DNA of 64,000 nt from Phoebastria nigripes (GCA_035582835.1 JAYKAV010003083.1:391139-455138); one strand, 5' to 3'. Numbered from the stretch's first letter, positions 1 through 14,918 are shown. Notes: a model not told the origin generated them from the sequence alone. Program-made: numbers and translations.

Positions 1-45
1 TTAGACCTCATTATACTTATAGTTTGTTCTGTGTCCTTATGGTTT

Positions 46-85
46 ATTTTAGTTTTATATACAGGATTTTAGTTTTATATACAGG
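46..85. repeat. Exact 20-bp tandem duplication
   Basis: The unit ATTTTAGTTTTATATACAGG occurs twice back to back (46-65 and 66-85) with no mismatch. This is consistent with a recent slippage duplication. Confidence 0.95.
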
Positions 86-1712
86 ATAAATCATTTACCG
101 AAGCTCAAACCTTTGAAATTTACAACACCGAAGAGACAACAAGTTTTGTAGAGTGGTTGCTCTTTCTGATTGGTTGTCTTCATTTGAGTTGTAGTTGTGC
201 TTTTAAACATAAACCTTATTTATTAATGGATATCTTTGGCATTGTTTTTGTAACCAAAATTTCTCATCTGATTATATGTGGCAGAACTGGGGTGCTCTGT
301 TGGGAGAGAGAGAAAAGGAATGTATATGAAATAGCCATGTAGGTTTTCATTTATGACTATAATATTAATATATGTTTTCATACCAGCGAAATGCAAATAC
401 TTTATAACTCCTGTTCATTGTTGGCAAGTGAAAACCAAATACATATTAACATTAAAATGATGAGAACATATGTGACTGATATAATTCTGTTGTCAAAGAT
501 GACATCCAAAAGAAAATAGCATAAATCAAACTCATATTTAAATTGTAAACATTTCTCTTAATTTTACACATTATTCTTAGTGCCAACAGCAATACGTGTG
601 TGTGCTCTGAAACACATTTTTACCCACATGGTGTACTCTTATGTTTTCCTTATACTTCTTTGTTGAGATCGAAAGAAATAACATGCTCCACTTAGTGATT
701 TTTTTTTTTAAGCAAAATCCCATCACTGTACTTTGATTTGTATTTGTGACCTATCTTAACATGCTGGGAAGAGGCAGGTGAGGAAGGCCTGGGAGCATTC
801 ACTGGACTAGAAGAGTGTCCATGCTGGATCACTGTTTGTCGTGTGACCCAAGCTGGCAGTAACTATAGAAGTATCTGGTAGCTAACCCTGTCCTAGATGA
901 AATTAGATTAACTCTTCTCAGATCCTCCCAGCCAAATGAAGAGACATATTATGCACTAACTGGGATTGCTATAGCAATCTGAGACTTTAGGGCTTCCTGG
1001 CAGGTGTTTCTTTGAAGCAGGTCCTGCTGCCAGCAGCCTTGGCAGTGCAGCAGCAGGACTTCACGGAGGACTGACCACCTCAAAAACGAGCAGAGTTTTC
1101 AGGACAGGGCGTGAACTTAGTGCTTGGTTGGAAGAAAGCAGAAAGGTAGTAGTATCCTGTTCCACTCCCCAAGTCACAGTGCTTTGGGGTTTAAAAAGGC
1201 TCCCTACAGACTTTTTAAATAGAGGTTGATTTGGTGTCTATTTGTAATTGTTACTTTTTTTCTTGACAAAGGGTCTCTGCATAGGAGGATTGTATAAAGA
1301 AATAAATGGCATCGTAATTTTCTTTGCAGGTGTAAGTTTTTCAGCGTGCAACTGAAATGTGTCCAGCAAAGCCCTTAAGCGTGTCCATAACTCTGCACAT
1401 TGCTGCTGTGGTGAATTGGACTGCTATTGTCCCTAGAGTTATGCAGACATTTAAGTGCTTTGCTGGATCAGGGCCTAATTTTAGAATAATTTTCAGTTCT
1501 TTCAGCTCTCAGCCTACTGGTGTTGATAATGCTGTGCATGAAAAATAGCTCTACTATGATTATGTTAAATGAGCCACACCACAGGCATGAACTTTTTGGA
1601 GTAGGCAGTACTCTTTTCTCGATGGCAGTCTGTATTTTGTCTTACTTCTTACACATGTTCTCTTTTCCACTCAAAGTAGAAAAAAAATGTGATTTCTTAG
1701 CATGAATATAGA

Positions 1713-1756
1713 AATCTCTTCCTCATTCCTGAATAATCTCTTCCTCATCCCTGAAT
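1713..1756. repeat. 22-bp tandem duplication
   Basis: Two adjacent copies of AATCTCTTCCTCATYCCTGA plus two bases (1,713-1,734 and 1,735-1,756) differ at one position. Confidence 0.9.
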
Positions 1757-4700
1757 ACACAAGTATGCTGTAGCAGCCTTAGACCTATCATCTGAGTGAT
1801 TTCTCTTTCTTTTTTTATTAATCCTTTTTTATGAGCATTTCTGTTCCTGTATTTGGATTTCCCCCTCCCTTTTATTAGAAATATTCCTTTCTAACTATTA
1901 AAAATAATAGAACTGCTTCTAGTTAATTCTTTACTTTCTGCTTTTCTCAGCTTGGATCTTTAACTACCTAGACACCCAGTCTAAACTTTTATCTACAGTT
2001 TCTAGATTATTGAATTCATTGGTTTTTATGCATTTGTGGCAATATTTGAATTGTAAATGCTCTGACAGAATATTTGCTTTTAAATCAGATTCTGCTTTAA
2101 ACCACAAACAGATTTTTATTTGTCTTAGGCATTGTGAAATTTGTGTATATTAGCTGTCAGTTTTACGAAGTCTTAACCAATTGTCCTAGTTCAAGAATCA
2201 CAGAAACAGAGCATTTTGGTTTTGTTTTTTTTTTGCTGTCTCAAAGGAAAAAAAAACAACAATGTAAGAAAAATATTTTTTTAACAGATTAGAAGGCAGA
2301 AATTTCTACTGAAATACATATAAAAAGGATATGTTGGTAGAATTTGTGAATATAATTTATGTGAGGTGCAAATATACTTTTATGGTGAAAGCCAGTGTAT
2401 GCTTTTATATTCGTGCTCTAAATTTTGAGTACCTGTAAGAAACTATGACCTCACCAAAGTCAAGGACAAAACTGCTGCTGGCTTCACTGGACTCAGGGCT
2501 TCACCAACATAGGGAACCATTGTCTAGGAATTACTCTCTGGAGTAAAAAATTACTAGNTTGTCACAGAGAACCCACAGATTGATGTATCCCCTTCACTTT
2601 AAGCATATGACGAATCTCACTGAAACCAGTGTTGTAAAACAACTTTAATAGTATCTCCTTTATGTTTAAACTTAGGCTCACATATGAAGCTTTAATCTGT
2701 GTGTTGTGCAGTATGGTTTCCAAAAAATACAAGTAAGATTGGGTTTACTTGTGATTTTGTTGTTTAGTGCTACTTATCCGTGCCTAATATTGTTAATAAC
2801 TTGAAGACAATAAAGCCGTCTTGTGACTGTTCTCTTCCCACAGAAATAGGTGCCCGGCACCTAGTGCCAAGTCAGATATCCATTTCTTGAGAGCAGTTTG
2901 TATTCATCCCATGCTAAGCTAAGATTTAAAAAATAGAAACTAGTCAATGCAACACCTAAACCTGCTTGTGCTACGCAGACTATTATCTCTTACTGAGGAT
3001 TTGCTGATTTGGTTTGCAGAACATTTGTGTTCTTTACTAAAATATAGGTAAAATATTTTTCCCATAGAGGCAGCCTGCAAGCAGAATGGGCACCGTCTTG
3101 CTATGATGTTATTTCTCCTTGCTGACTCAAAGACTTATGTGGTAAACTGCTGTTGTGCAAATTGCAAAAGGAGGGAGAAAGTCGGACCTTGAGGTAACAA
3201 TATTCATATGGACTACAGAATTCAGCATTTTCTTTGAAGTTTGCCGTTGTGCAGAGCAGGCCTACTTAATATGTTACCCCGCTTGTTGAAGGCGTATGTG
3301 GAAGTGCAAATATTGCATAAATGAAATGTTGGACCCTGCTCAGGCTTGTATTTTACTCATAGTTAGTATTCCAGCACTGGAGTTTAATATTTGCTTTTCT
3401 TGAATATTTGTGCCAAGAAAACATAACAGCTCAGAAGTGAATGTACAATTAAAGATTTCTTAAATTCAAATGGGTTGAAGTGGTCGCTTTCACTGAGCCC
3501 TATCTCAATTCTTCTCTTTCTTCAGCAGAATTATTTCTTCTTTTGTACAAAGCCAATTTTTTGTGACCAGACAGAAATATTTTCAATGCTATTTTGCTGC
3601 ATGTTCTTGCCAAGCAAAAGTACTAGTAGCATTCCTTATCATAATAGAGATCCCTGTTCCAAAATGCTACCTAATCTGCTCAAGGATAGCTATGGATCTA
3701 TTCATTTGACTTAAATTCCCTAGTCCTCTTCTGCTATTTTATTTTAGTCCTAACAGAATGAATATATTTCCATGAGGTAAACGAGAGTATGAAGGAGTTT
3801 CAAGGGCTGTTAATGTGCAATTTCTTTTTTTCAAGAAGCAAAGTGGAGATTCTTCCTTTTTGCAGACTTGTATTTAACAGAAAGTGGTTACCTCTAAATG
3901 CATTGTATTCATACGATAATCCAGACTGTTGCACAACTCTACTATTTTCTGCACTTTGGAATGTATACGTTCAAAGGACTTGACTTCAGAGATTGCCCTA
4001 ACTCCTCCAAATCATCAGTAATTAATTTTAGAAACCTCAGGAATCAGCTGAGGTGTGGTGCCAGTTCAAAGCGGGGACATGATGGTTGTCCAGTGTTCTT
4101 CACGGGGAAGCGTCATGGGTGTGTTGTCCTTCCCATGGAAAACCCCCAGGACTCCTTTGCTTAGGAACTTGCAGGAGTGGGTTCTTGATTATACTAAATA
4201 TGATGAATCACAGCAGTGATGGTTTATGGTGTGTCTCGCTCTGAACACCAAATTTCCTGGATATAGAAAGATAGCATTTCCACACGATAGAAGGTTTCTG
4301 ATATTGATGGAAAATGACAAGAGCATTGAAAGTCAGGAAGAACTAAACATCAGGTGAACTATTTGATGCTATTATTTATCAAATGAGTCATCTAATAGTG
4401 CTTGAATACATAAATTAAAAACAGTAATATACCTCATTTTAACAGATGAAGAATATTCAAACACAAGTATTCAATAAAATTCAGCTTTGAGTTAGGTTCC
4501 TTAAAACGAGATGGGGTTATCTCAGATTGTCATTCCCAAGTGTGAGAAGGGAATTTGTTTAGCATTTCTGGTTCACATCCATCTGCCTTAGTATTCATAC
4601 ATTTAGCAGGAGAAGCAGGCGGTGATACCTAACAAGAACTCCCACAGGCTCAGGCTACAAGCTGCATTTCTAAGAGCAAAGAAGGTGCAGGGACTCTGAT

Positions 4701-5919
4701 TTCTTCCTCTGTCCTCCTTCTGTTGCAGTGCAACCTCACCAGCTAATGCAGCGGGGCTGTGCCATAGTCGTCACACACCGTGATAATTTCAGCAGACTGA
4801 TACATGTTCAGGCAAGGAGTTTGCTTTGCAGTCTCTTGTATTTTGACATATGGCCGGTTGCAGTCTGTCCTTTAAGTGTTCTGCTCTTTAACCAAACTAT
4901 AGATGGATGTAAACAGCCAATGGGTTTTCCTTTTGATTACAAGATCATCATTACTTCTCCAGTTCATTCTCATCTGTTTTTTGGAAACTAGGAGAGGACA
5001 GTGCTTATACTACTTACGGAGAGTATCAGGTTATAAAATGTCAGGGCTTTGTCTTTGTGTAATGACTTGTGATGGAATTTTTCTCTTCCTTTCTTTTAAG
5101 ACAGTAGTGGCCAGGCCTAGGATACATTGTACCAATGAAGTCCAGGAGGACTTTTCCATTTTTCCTGAATATGTTTTATATATTGATTTGCTGGAAACTC
5201 AGTTTTTTCAAGTTGTCTTTGGGCTCCTAACTGAAACTTTGAAGTAGGTGTTGTCTAAGATGCTACCTACAGTCAACAGTGAGAGATATAAGCCTCCAGA
5301 GGATGCCTTAGACTTACGGGTTCAAAATCTGAGTTTTCAGTCGTTTCATTCTCTTAAATCTTTCTTCTTCTCCATGTCAGACAAACTCTTCTTTCCAGAT
5401 TGCCTCCCTGCACCGGAGTCCTTGATCTTCCCCACCCTTTCCCCTAGGAGAAAATCTGCCTTGTCTCTGACTCACTGCCATGTTTAGCCCCCTCATGACG
5501 TTGAGTGTTTGTCCCAGAGATCCAAGGTTGTTTACTCACTCCACCCCTTGATTTGTGACTGTACCCAGTCTATTCGTTGTATTCAACCTCTCTCTCAGAG
5601 NTCTTCCTATACCTCTTTGAAGATTATCCATCATTAAAAGTCATAATTAACATAAATGATAAAATATGCAGGAGTAGGAGGCAAAGCACATGCTCCTAAG
5701 TGCTGTTTCATACTGACTATATATCTCAGTTTTCAGGTTTCTCCTGCAAGTCCAAGCAAGCAACTCAGTAAGCTCAAAGTATTTAATATAGTATATGTAT
5801 TCTTTGCCTTGGTTTGCATTATTTGACAACCAGTTTTCAGGTTAGTTTATATGAATCTTTCAGTAGTGCCAAGTTCTCTTCAAAACTCACTACGCTTCAG
5901 TGAAGAATTTTCAGGTATG

Positions 5920-5976
5920 TGTCTGTGCATGTATGAATATATACATAAAAATATTATATATACACATGCACACACA
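5920..5976. repeat. AT/CA-rich simple repeat
   Basis: Alternating TA, TATATACA and CACACA runs form an impure dinucleotide microsatellite. Confidence 0.8.
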
Positions 5977-8900
5977 TTTATCCTTCCAATATGTTAAGAT
6001 TTTTAGTATTTCTTTGTCTAAGCTAACTGGTGCAGATATTCATGCCACTGATGGTAAATTGAGCAGTTGAAAAAAGCATGCAGTTTCAGAGTGATTACTG
6101 ATATATGTCAAACAGTTTATGTGGTGACTAACATTTTAGAATGAGGAATTATCAATTAATCGGGATATCTGGTGAGAAATGGGCAAAATTGACTGATTGC
6201 AGTCATGATCATTAAGTTGCAGGCTCCTATGCGTTATGCTACCAGCAAAAGCTGCAAACTGGAATACAGCTTTCATTACAGAACTTCTCCTTTTTTTTTT
6301 CAGATAATCTTTCTTGGTTATTATTTGGATAAAACCTTCAATACTAGGAGCAAGCTCCTTTGTTTCCCTTCTAAAACGCACAGTTCAGTACTTGCTGTCA
6401 GTGGACCGTGGGGCTTTGGGAATTTTTGCACTCTGTTTTGTGCTGTACCTGTTGGTGGGGTGGCGGAGGNCAATGGAAGGTCTTTCTCTAGGCAAAATTT
6501 GGGCTTAAGGGAGCNTTCTGGCTTACTGGCAATCTTTCTAAGATGTCCTATGGACTTTAGGTTTTTGTGGTATCTTCACAGTACTGTATGCTACTGTGCA
6601 GCTTCTGACATATCTTTCAAAGCTTTTGGTAGGATGCCAATCTGGGTTTGCAAGAAAGTCCTCAAGGTGGCCAGGCAGAACTGCCCTCCTTGTTTCCTTG
6701 TTTTCTTTCCTTTTATTGCTCACTCATGCTATTGCGAACTTTTTACAGAAACAAGACCCATCCCAGCCTTTGCATAGCATCACTTTAGTTTTAAGAAAGA
6801 TTCTGTTAAATCAACCTTGTCCTTTTTGTTTTCTGTCTCCTCTGGTCTTTCACACTCCTTCCCCGAGTGTTGCGCTTGCATAACAGCATGGGTTAAGTGG
6901 ATTCAGTCGAAACTCAGCTCCTTTTGTATATCTCCTTGCAATCTAAGGAAGAGACTTGTTTTAAAAGAATCAGTCTATTAGTTTTGCATTCATGAACAGT
7001 GAACTTATCTTACCTGCAGGCACAAAGTGCAGCTTGCTTTCTTCCTGTGGTTGGTCTCTGGTTCATAATATTTATGTGCCATATTTTGGTGCTACCTGAT
7101 AACAGTCGCCAGTGTAGATTACAGTAGCCATGGGCTAGTGAATTTAACGCCCACCTGCCTATGGCCCCAANGGACCACCCCAGAAGTGAAAGACTAGTTG
7201 GACCCTGTGGATGTCCCAAACCACATTCCCTTTCACTGGCCCTGCCCAGGAGGGAATGTTTAAAGATTGACTCCTGGGGATTTCCTTACGCCAAAGGCAT
7301 CATTTGATGGGCAGCTGAGGTAGGTTTTGAACTGTATAATACCACTGGAACTGGTGCAAAGCAGGTGGAACAGACCCAAGCTCAGCCCACAGACTTTAAT
7401 TGCATGATGACTCAGATAATGCTTCTTAAAGTTAGGTTTTTTCTCCTCCTCCCCTCTCCATCCCCTTGAAAAAAATTGTGCTCCGTATTTTTATTTATTT
7501 ACCAAGCCCTCATTGCCTGCATTGGGCCACTTCAAGCTCCACTTAATCCCATTTAGATTTCTCTTTCATTTTTATTTCTTTTTTGCTGGGCAGGTGTCTA
7601 AAGGCATATTGGCTGTGAGGTGGGGTGGACGTGTAGTGATGAAATTAAATTACTTGGGCCTGGCTTCTCTTTTAGAAGATCTTCAACCTTATAGTGTCAC
7701 TTGCAATGATACAAAAGTTATATTTGTGTCTTTGTCCTTTAACAGACAGACCTACCTCCCCCCTGTAACATTTTCTAACCAGAACATCAGAAGTACAGCT
7801 GACAAATGAGCTAAATAGCAATTAATTCCTCCCAAAAACTAAAAATATAGATTTATTTTACTAATAAACACTGAAAACCAATAATGGTTTGTATCATTCG
7901 AGATGTTTTGATAACACTGAAACTCTTCATACAGGTGTTGACCACTTACACATAAAAGATTTTTACATTTAAAGAAATTCAGTTTAGTTTTACTTACAAT
8001 ATAGGTTTTTCTCCAAGTTAAATAAAATATTTTCAGTTACAAACTTTTAAACCAAATGTTTTGGAAAGCTAGGTGAAAATTGTGTGAACAGACAGTCCTC
8101 AAACTTGCCCCTTTCCTGGCAAATATTTGTTTTCAATGAACTGTCATTTTCTGATGAAAAAAGCAACATCTTGAAAAATTCCCAGTTTGGTCCCTTCCTG
8201 ATCGACCTGCCTCACAAATATGTGTAAGGTGTATATTTTTTGAAGCCATCCTTTAATCACCTGGAACTCCAGATTCCTTTTCGTGCAGTCAATAGCCATC
8301 TAGCTATTGCATCCATATCATGACACCTCTCCCCTGGAGATATCATGATATTGTCCCATCCCATAACACCTTATAAGTCTGCTGCTTATCATACCTGGAC
8401 CATTTCTATGGGCCTGCCCCTTTTTTGTAAAGGTGCTGGTTTTCCTACCCACCCTGCAACAGGATTCTGGCTTCCCACTAGACTGCTTTTCCTCGCACAG
8501 CTGGTCTAGCTAACAAAATCAAGAAAAGTCATAGCTTTTCCTATGTCCTATGGAAGGAATTGAGTAAAATCTCACCTACTTTCCCATGTCCACATGCTGC
8601 TACCCATGACCTTCTTGTCTCTTACACACACTTCTGCAGGACTCTCAGCTCTCCCCCTTGGCGACACCATGACTGAGCTCATTTGAGGATTTACTCATTA
8701 TATGTTGCATGCCAGGAATTTTCATGGCTATGAGTCACCAGAAAACCTTGCACTTACTGGGTCTGTGACTTGTCAGCAATGAGTACCTGGCCTGGGACAG
8801 AAGGAGAAGGCTTGAAGCACATCCAGCTCTTTAGATTTAGATTTCAGACTGGTAATGATGCTGGTTCTCTCATCTTGGACAAACTGATTTATCTATTCCT

Positions 8901-10027
8901 AGTAATCACAGTTGAGAGGGGGTTGTTTCTTCTTTTTATGTAATTTCTCTCTTCTGAGACTGTCAGCGGACACAGACAATTGCACTGGAGCAGTTGATAT
9001 GTTAAATGTTGCCAGTCAGTAACTGCCCCATCAGCTGCATATCAGTGGTGGAAAGGTAAGGGGTTTGTTAACTCTGTGCCACTGAAAAGTGAGTTATGTC
9101 AAGAACATTTCTATCTCGAGCTAGCATTTAGTTATCAGTGGAGTTGTACTGGGATGTGGTAGGAAGAGCAGAACAGTCTCATTTTACAATGAAGAAGTTA
9201 TGTGACAGGCTGAAAGTATTAAAGAGAAAGCCTAGAATAACAGAAGTAACTTCGTAGAAAGCCCCAGCATCTACTGAATGTTGTTTGCTAACGGATGTTG
9301 ATAGAGATATTTAAGGGATGTCAGGGGCCTATTCTGGCTTGCTAGGTTTTTTACAAATAGAGTTATCTGACTGTCCTGGCTGAGAACAAGGAGTATCCAG
9401 AATATTTGCTGCAAGAGAGATTCAGCTGCCAAAGACGAGTTTTTGGCATTATGGTACTCTCAAGTGGTGGAGAGAGGCCTAAGGACAAGCAAGTCTTTCA
9501 GATCTTCCTCTCCACATAGCGGTTTTGAAGGTGACTCGTGGACAGCCTATCTAAGTGAACCTGATGGCCTGACAGCACAAGACCATCTGTCACATACCAG
9601 ACAGACTCAAGGAAAGCAGTTCTTGGCTGGATTTGGGGCTGCCCTGACAGGTTTGCTGTCTGCATAGGTAGCTGATTCTGGCCCTGAGAGTGGCCCTGGA
9701 GCACTCTAGAGGAGACAGCCCATATGTATTCACCAGGTCCAAATCAGGATTTGTGCTGCTCCTTCACAGCTGGGGAGCTACACATGGCTGATTTTGGTAC
9801 TTATGACTCAGAAGGAATAGGGTGGGGAGTCTTGGTGACATAAGGAATCCCTGAGACTATGACCCTATGAAACACCTAATGTCACCTCTGTGCACTGGCT
9901 TGTCTCTTTATGTGAGATGTGGCTTCAGGTACGTGGGAGCACCTCCAGAATGATGGATACGTGCCATGGTGTTCTTTGGGTTGAACCATGCGTCTTTGGG
10001 AGTGGAATCTATCCCATCTGTGGTTTT

Positions 10028-10056
10028 GTGTGTGTATATATAGATATATATATATA
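10028..10056. repeat. (TG)n(TA)n microsatellite
   Basis: A short TG run passes directly into TATATAGATATATATATATA. Confidence 0.85.
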
Positions 10057-10139
10057 ACATGTACTTCTTTTTAAACAGCAGATGATCAGAGAGGCAATAT
10101 TTCCAGTGCCCCTGGATGTAAGGAGATAATTCTCTCTTC

Positions 10140-10385
10140 AGTTAAGTCAGAAATCGCCAAAAGTCATTACATACAGTAAATAGACTTCTGAAAATTCCAG
10201 CATGTGCAAAATTTCCTCCCCACTTTCTTCCCAGAACGGCTGCTAATCAGACGAGGGGAATAAAAATTAATATAAAGCATATTCAGACTCGGCTCCCTGC
10301 CATCATTTAGTAATGGCTGGCCCTTATGGCAAAAAAAAGGCGGAGGTAATATGAGGCAGCAAAGTCTGTGCAATTTTAAGGGAAA
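10140..10385. promoter_or_regulatory. Candidate conserved non-coding element
   Basis: This is unique, non-repetitive sequence with AT-rich homeodomain-like cores (AATTAATATAAAG), GCATGTGCAAAA at 10,200 and a small inverted repeat GCCAT...ATGGC. Its texture resembles deeply conserved vertebrate enhancers. Conservation itself cannot be seen from one sequence. Confidence 0.25.
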
Positions 10386-12889
10386 TTAAAAGAGGAGGCC
10401 CAATGGAACAGATGTCTGGTTTCCCTGCCACTTGAATGACAGCATTTTTGTCTCCTCATCCATGAAAACTTTTTAAAGGGAGAAAAGGAAATCATCATGG
10501 TACTAAGGACTGAAGGGACCATAAGAAAGAAAATTCATAAATTAGATGAAATTATGATCCACATGCAGACTTCCTGCCACCAGTGATATTTGCATCTGTG
10601 TAAGTAAATAGATATGATGGTATGTAAATTAGGAGACAGTAAGTACAAAAGTGGTAAATTAGCTCTAAAAAATCCAGAAAAATGTGAATTACTTTCTTTT
10701 GTAGAAATACGTGGAAGCCCCAGTTGGTTCTCCCAGGGTCTATGCAGACATTATAGAAAGGAATTCCAGCCCACAGAAGATATAAACAGTCAAAAAGGGA
10801 GGGGGGAGAAGATGTGCAAGGAGTTATTGAAAAAGCACAAATAAAACCCAGCTCTTCTGCCAGGGGCATCTGTAGAGGGCCCCGTCGCTGTGCACTGGCT
10901 TTGGCTTCACGATCAGTTCCAGGAGCACCTCTAAGCACCAGTGTACAGCAGCAGAGTTTGTTCAAAGCAGAGAGGAACCCAGGGCCTTTCAAAATCCACC
11001 AACATATGATCATTTTGATGAGGAATAAAAAACCAATCTACCTGTAATTGAAATAGGGTGTGGTTAGAGCAAACCTCCTCACCGATGCGGGACTTGTGAC
11101 AGTCAGCAGAGCACCAAGATGGCTGTGACACATGAGGGGTACCTGAGGAATGGGTGGGCTGCTCAGAGTATGCAGTAGAGGGGCCAAGGGAGGCTTTTCT
11201 CAAGCTATGTGCTGCTGAGGGACTGAAACACAGAAAGATGTTCCCCAATAGCCAGCACTTCTGCTCTGTACGTTTGAATGGAAAAGTCTATGGTTGGCAA
11301 CCCTGCTCTGATGGACTGCCTTAATTTTAATCATTTGTAGCAGGGAAGCCTTATTCCCCACTCCCATCCCTTAAGGATTGCCCCCTCCAACTGATGGCTC
11401 TACCTAGGGACTCTGTGTGCGAAGGTGAATATGTTATACTCTGAGTTCATTTGCATCCAGTTGAGTCTGGGTCTCTGCATGTTCAGACTGAAGTCCTGCA
11501 GTCGGAGACGTTGATTGAAAGGTTTTATTTCATGTCTTAACAGACAACTCTACTGGGCCTATAATCTAGCTAATAGGCTAGTAATCAAAATGTCAGAGAC
11601 ATCAATGGACCCTAGCTGTAGATTGAAGTACTATGGTAGGAGAGAACAAGCATCTACTTAATCTAAGAAAGATCTAAATAAGAGCTGAAAAAAATTACTT
11701 TTTCGTGAATGAAGAGTGAACTGGTTTATGCCTCAAGGGCAGGACCACATTCAGGAGGTGGCACTGCCCATAAGGAGGCCAGGAAAGGAGCCATGACTGC
11801 CCTGTCTCCACACAAGCAAAAACCCATAATGCCCTTACCACCCTGCACCGCTGCCCTGTGCCAGCTGCTCTTGAAGAGGGACCAGTCTCCAGCTATGCTA
11901 CACAAGGGAAAAGTGCCAAAGAAATTGATTTTAGCCTGGCTGCAAGCTCAGCATGTTTCCCTCAAGTTTGGTTTCTTGGGTTAAATTTCAACACTTTTTG
12001 GTGCACTAAAACCTTGGCACTAGCTTTCATCCTGTTCCTGTTGAAATCATGTTTCCCACTGTAGAGCTCTGTGCCACCCTCTCCTCCTTCCATGCTGTTG
12101 TGGAGGTGCTAGGTTGTGAAACTTAACCCTCCTTGTCCCACAGGACATGCTAAACTCAAACCTCTGTCCTCGTGGTGCTGCAAGCACCCCTGAATTGCAG
12201 CAATCCATTGTGACATCCCATAACTACTCTGTGCTCAGTGTGCTTCAGAGAGACTTCCAGTCCTCAGGGGTGCTGTACCAAAACGTCCTCCTGCAGATCT
12301 TCTTCTACTGATGTCCTGCAGCTGGGAATTGAAAATGGTTTGAAGTTCACTTGCACGTCAAGGAAAGTCTTTGTGTAATGCTGTGCACACAACTAGGGCT
12401 TTACGTCCATCCATGCATTCATCGGGGCTGATGCAAAAGTGGAGGAGATGAGAAACAAATGTTGTTATGTTAACACACAGATGAAGGTTCATGATCTCCT
12501 CTTGGAAGAGTCTCATTTTCTTCATGTGTACTTTTACCCTCTGCACAGTACTTTTTGTATTCTTTATTCTTAGATTCGTCTGTTGTAATGTTATTCAGAA
12601 ACTGTGACAACTTAGTTTATGCTCTGTTTCTGTGTGATTGCTGTCTGCTGTAATATGTTTCTATGATAAGGACATGTAGCAGCTCAGTGTTTGGTGCAGC
12701 CTTTGCCTTAAAATCTATTGGCAGCAGGAGCAAACCCCAGAACATAGCATTCACATTCTCAGCAGGTCAGAACTGATTTTAATTTTCTTTTTATAGAATC
12801 GTGTAAAGTACTGTTTACAGTTCAGTGCCTTGTAATCCTTTTTTGTATTTCTTTAACACTTTTTAAAGGGACTTGCTGATTAAAGGAAA

Positions 12890-13100
12890 AATAATAATAT
12901 GGCAATTGCAGCTATCAGTTGGTTTTGGTATCTTAAGAGAGCCTTGACCATTCCAAAGTCAAAGAATAGCCACTTCACAGCCAGGAATCTGATTTTCCTA
13001 AATTATGCAAATGTCCTCCCAATTTGAGAGTAGCATTTGAATAGCCACATTGTAGAGTGGAGTGGGCAAATGAAAACAGCCCAGTTCTGCAAGCTTTTGG
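12890..13100. promoter_or_regulatory. Candidate conserved non-coding element
   Basis: Complex unique sequence containing ATTATGCAAATG (octamer-like, near 13,005) and TTGACCATTCCAAAGTCAAAG. It has no repeat similarity and no open frame. Proposed only on composition and motif density. Confidence 0.22.
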
Positions 13101-14150
13101 GTTTAGAGGAAAGTGCATCATTGAGATGGTGCAGCTCTGGCCCTTACGTTTAGTTTGAAGTAATTAAATAACTTGCAGTAAAAGGGCTATTTCCTTCTAT
13201 GAGTATTTTTAACCTCTGCCTGCAAGGTGTATCAGAAAGATGTTAAAATATCTAAACATCTCTAAGTATTTCTTGTATTTTGAGTTAATTAAAGCAATTT
13301 AAAATACTCTATAGAAGATGAAGCTATAATACATAAATACATACTACAGTATACATAGTGGGGCAAGTAAACGTCTCGTTCAGACCATATTTCCTGTTGC
13401 TTTTGTATATAAGTGTCACAGTCATCATCATTTAGACTGTATTTACAGAGCACATGGAGAGCAAGACCACCAAGTTTGCCTAGGGGAATTTGACTGGGCT
13501 TATATTTTTGCTGCATTTGTGCAAGTTAGAAATGGTGTCTCGGCTTTGATTTGTATTTCCTGTTGTTTGTCAGTTTGTGAAGAAACATCTGTGTTATCTG
13601 TGTATTGCAGGAAGCCTGCACTCCAGCTGGTCATTATGCCTGTGCTAAAAAAGCATATAAACATTTTAATTTGCAGCACTTTCATTTTAAAAAATCTGAT
13701 ACTACTATTTCAGTAATTCTGCAATTTCTTTTTCCTTTACTTGTGTAGATCAAAAAGTACTGGCTGCTGCTAAAATTTTTACTTTCTTTGCTTTGTGTTC
13801 AATAGTCACTGATTTTTACCAAGGAATTGTGAAATCATTTACAGCAGTTATCTACCAAAAGATCCTGAGCTTTGTTATTTATGTTGCTTCTATTTTTTTC
13901 CTACCTCCTATTCCACAAAAAGATTCCACATGCATTTATTTTCAGGCAGTTAATTATCCCCAGAGATCAGATGTTTGGCTGATTCATAGAGAAACTTACA
14001 GCCTTCCTCACGGTCGTGGTTTTTCGAGTAGGAACTAGCTTCCAGATTTCACCTTCTTTCCTCTTATGATCCAATTCTCATTATGAGTGAGGGCTTCATC
14101 TCACTTCACTCTTATATGACTGCAAGATTTTCACTGTAGGTAAGGCTGGG

Positions 14151-14211
14151 NNTTTTTTTTAATATATGTAAATTTATGTATCTATGTGTATATATTTTTT
14201 ATATATATATA
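14151..14211. repeat. T-run and (TA)n low-complexity block with assembly Ns
   Basis: Two unresolved bases precede eight Ts. TATG and TA repeats follow, ending in ATATATATATACA. The Ns suggest that sequencing through the homopolymer failed. Confidence 0.85.
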
Positions 14212-14888
14212 CAGAGAGAAATTTCTATAAAAATATGTTGTTGACTTCAGTTCTCTGTAGAATTTTTAAAAATTAGTTTACTTTTTCTTTTAAGGTGGGA
14301 TGGTACAAAAGTATTGTGATCCTTAGAAGTAATTGTGACAATCTTTTTTCAGAGAATTCATTTTAGCAAAGGGCACTGTGATCCTGTTCATAGTAACACT
14401 TGGCAGTGCATAGGTGACAAGATAGAATTTTATAGCCATTACCTAAGAAATTTGAATTTTTCAACTGTGTCATTTTTTTCCAGTTTTTCATATTCTTTTC
14501 AAATATTGCCCAAAGCTGATATTATACTGCTGTTAGAAAAGTAAGCAAGCACTGCATCCTCTTCAAAGGAAATCTGGGGTAGAATGGAGAAGATCGCTGC
14601 CTGCATTGAAGGGATTTAGGATGTGTCCTCTGATCAGACCCATTCTTAAATAATGAGTTTTCAAAGTGATAATCTGCAAAGGGGCATTTGATCATCTGAA
14701 AAATATAGTGCTTTGTTCTCAACTTGTCCAACACCAGCAATTATGCAGAAAAGCAACATGAAAACTCTGGAGGACACAGTGAGATCCACAGTAGGGCTCA
14801 TTCATTCCATCCCACATGTACAAAATAGCATTACCTCCCTAAACCTCACAGGCTAATCACTAAAAATCATTGCTCTAATAGCGAGCTT

Positions 14889-14918
14889 TTTTTATCTTAC
14901 TTGTTTTTATCTTACTTG
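14889..14918. repeat. Exact 15-bp tandem duplication
   Basis: TTTTTATCTTACTTG is present twice in direct succession. Confidence 0.92.

Larger units (their letters stand above)
90..10020. other. Non-coding AT-rich stretch
   Basis: No gene recognised. Open frames are at most 190 codons and lack any domain signature. The longest (6,205-6,777) crosses two assembly Ns. The interval holds scattered homopolymers and a slightly GC-richer part near 8,150-8,800 and 9,440-10,000 of unknown origin. Confidence 0.6.

Noticed and set aside
6205..6777. 190-codon plus-strand frame
   Set aside because: It crosses two unresolved bases and shows no domain. A strong acceptor-like tract at 6,290-6,303 inside it suggests chance structure, and overlapping frames are equally plausible.
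10552..11013. 153-codon minus-strand frame
   Set aside because: It has no family signature, and overlapping plus-strand frames of similar quality exist in the same place.
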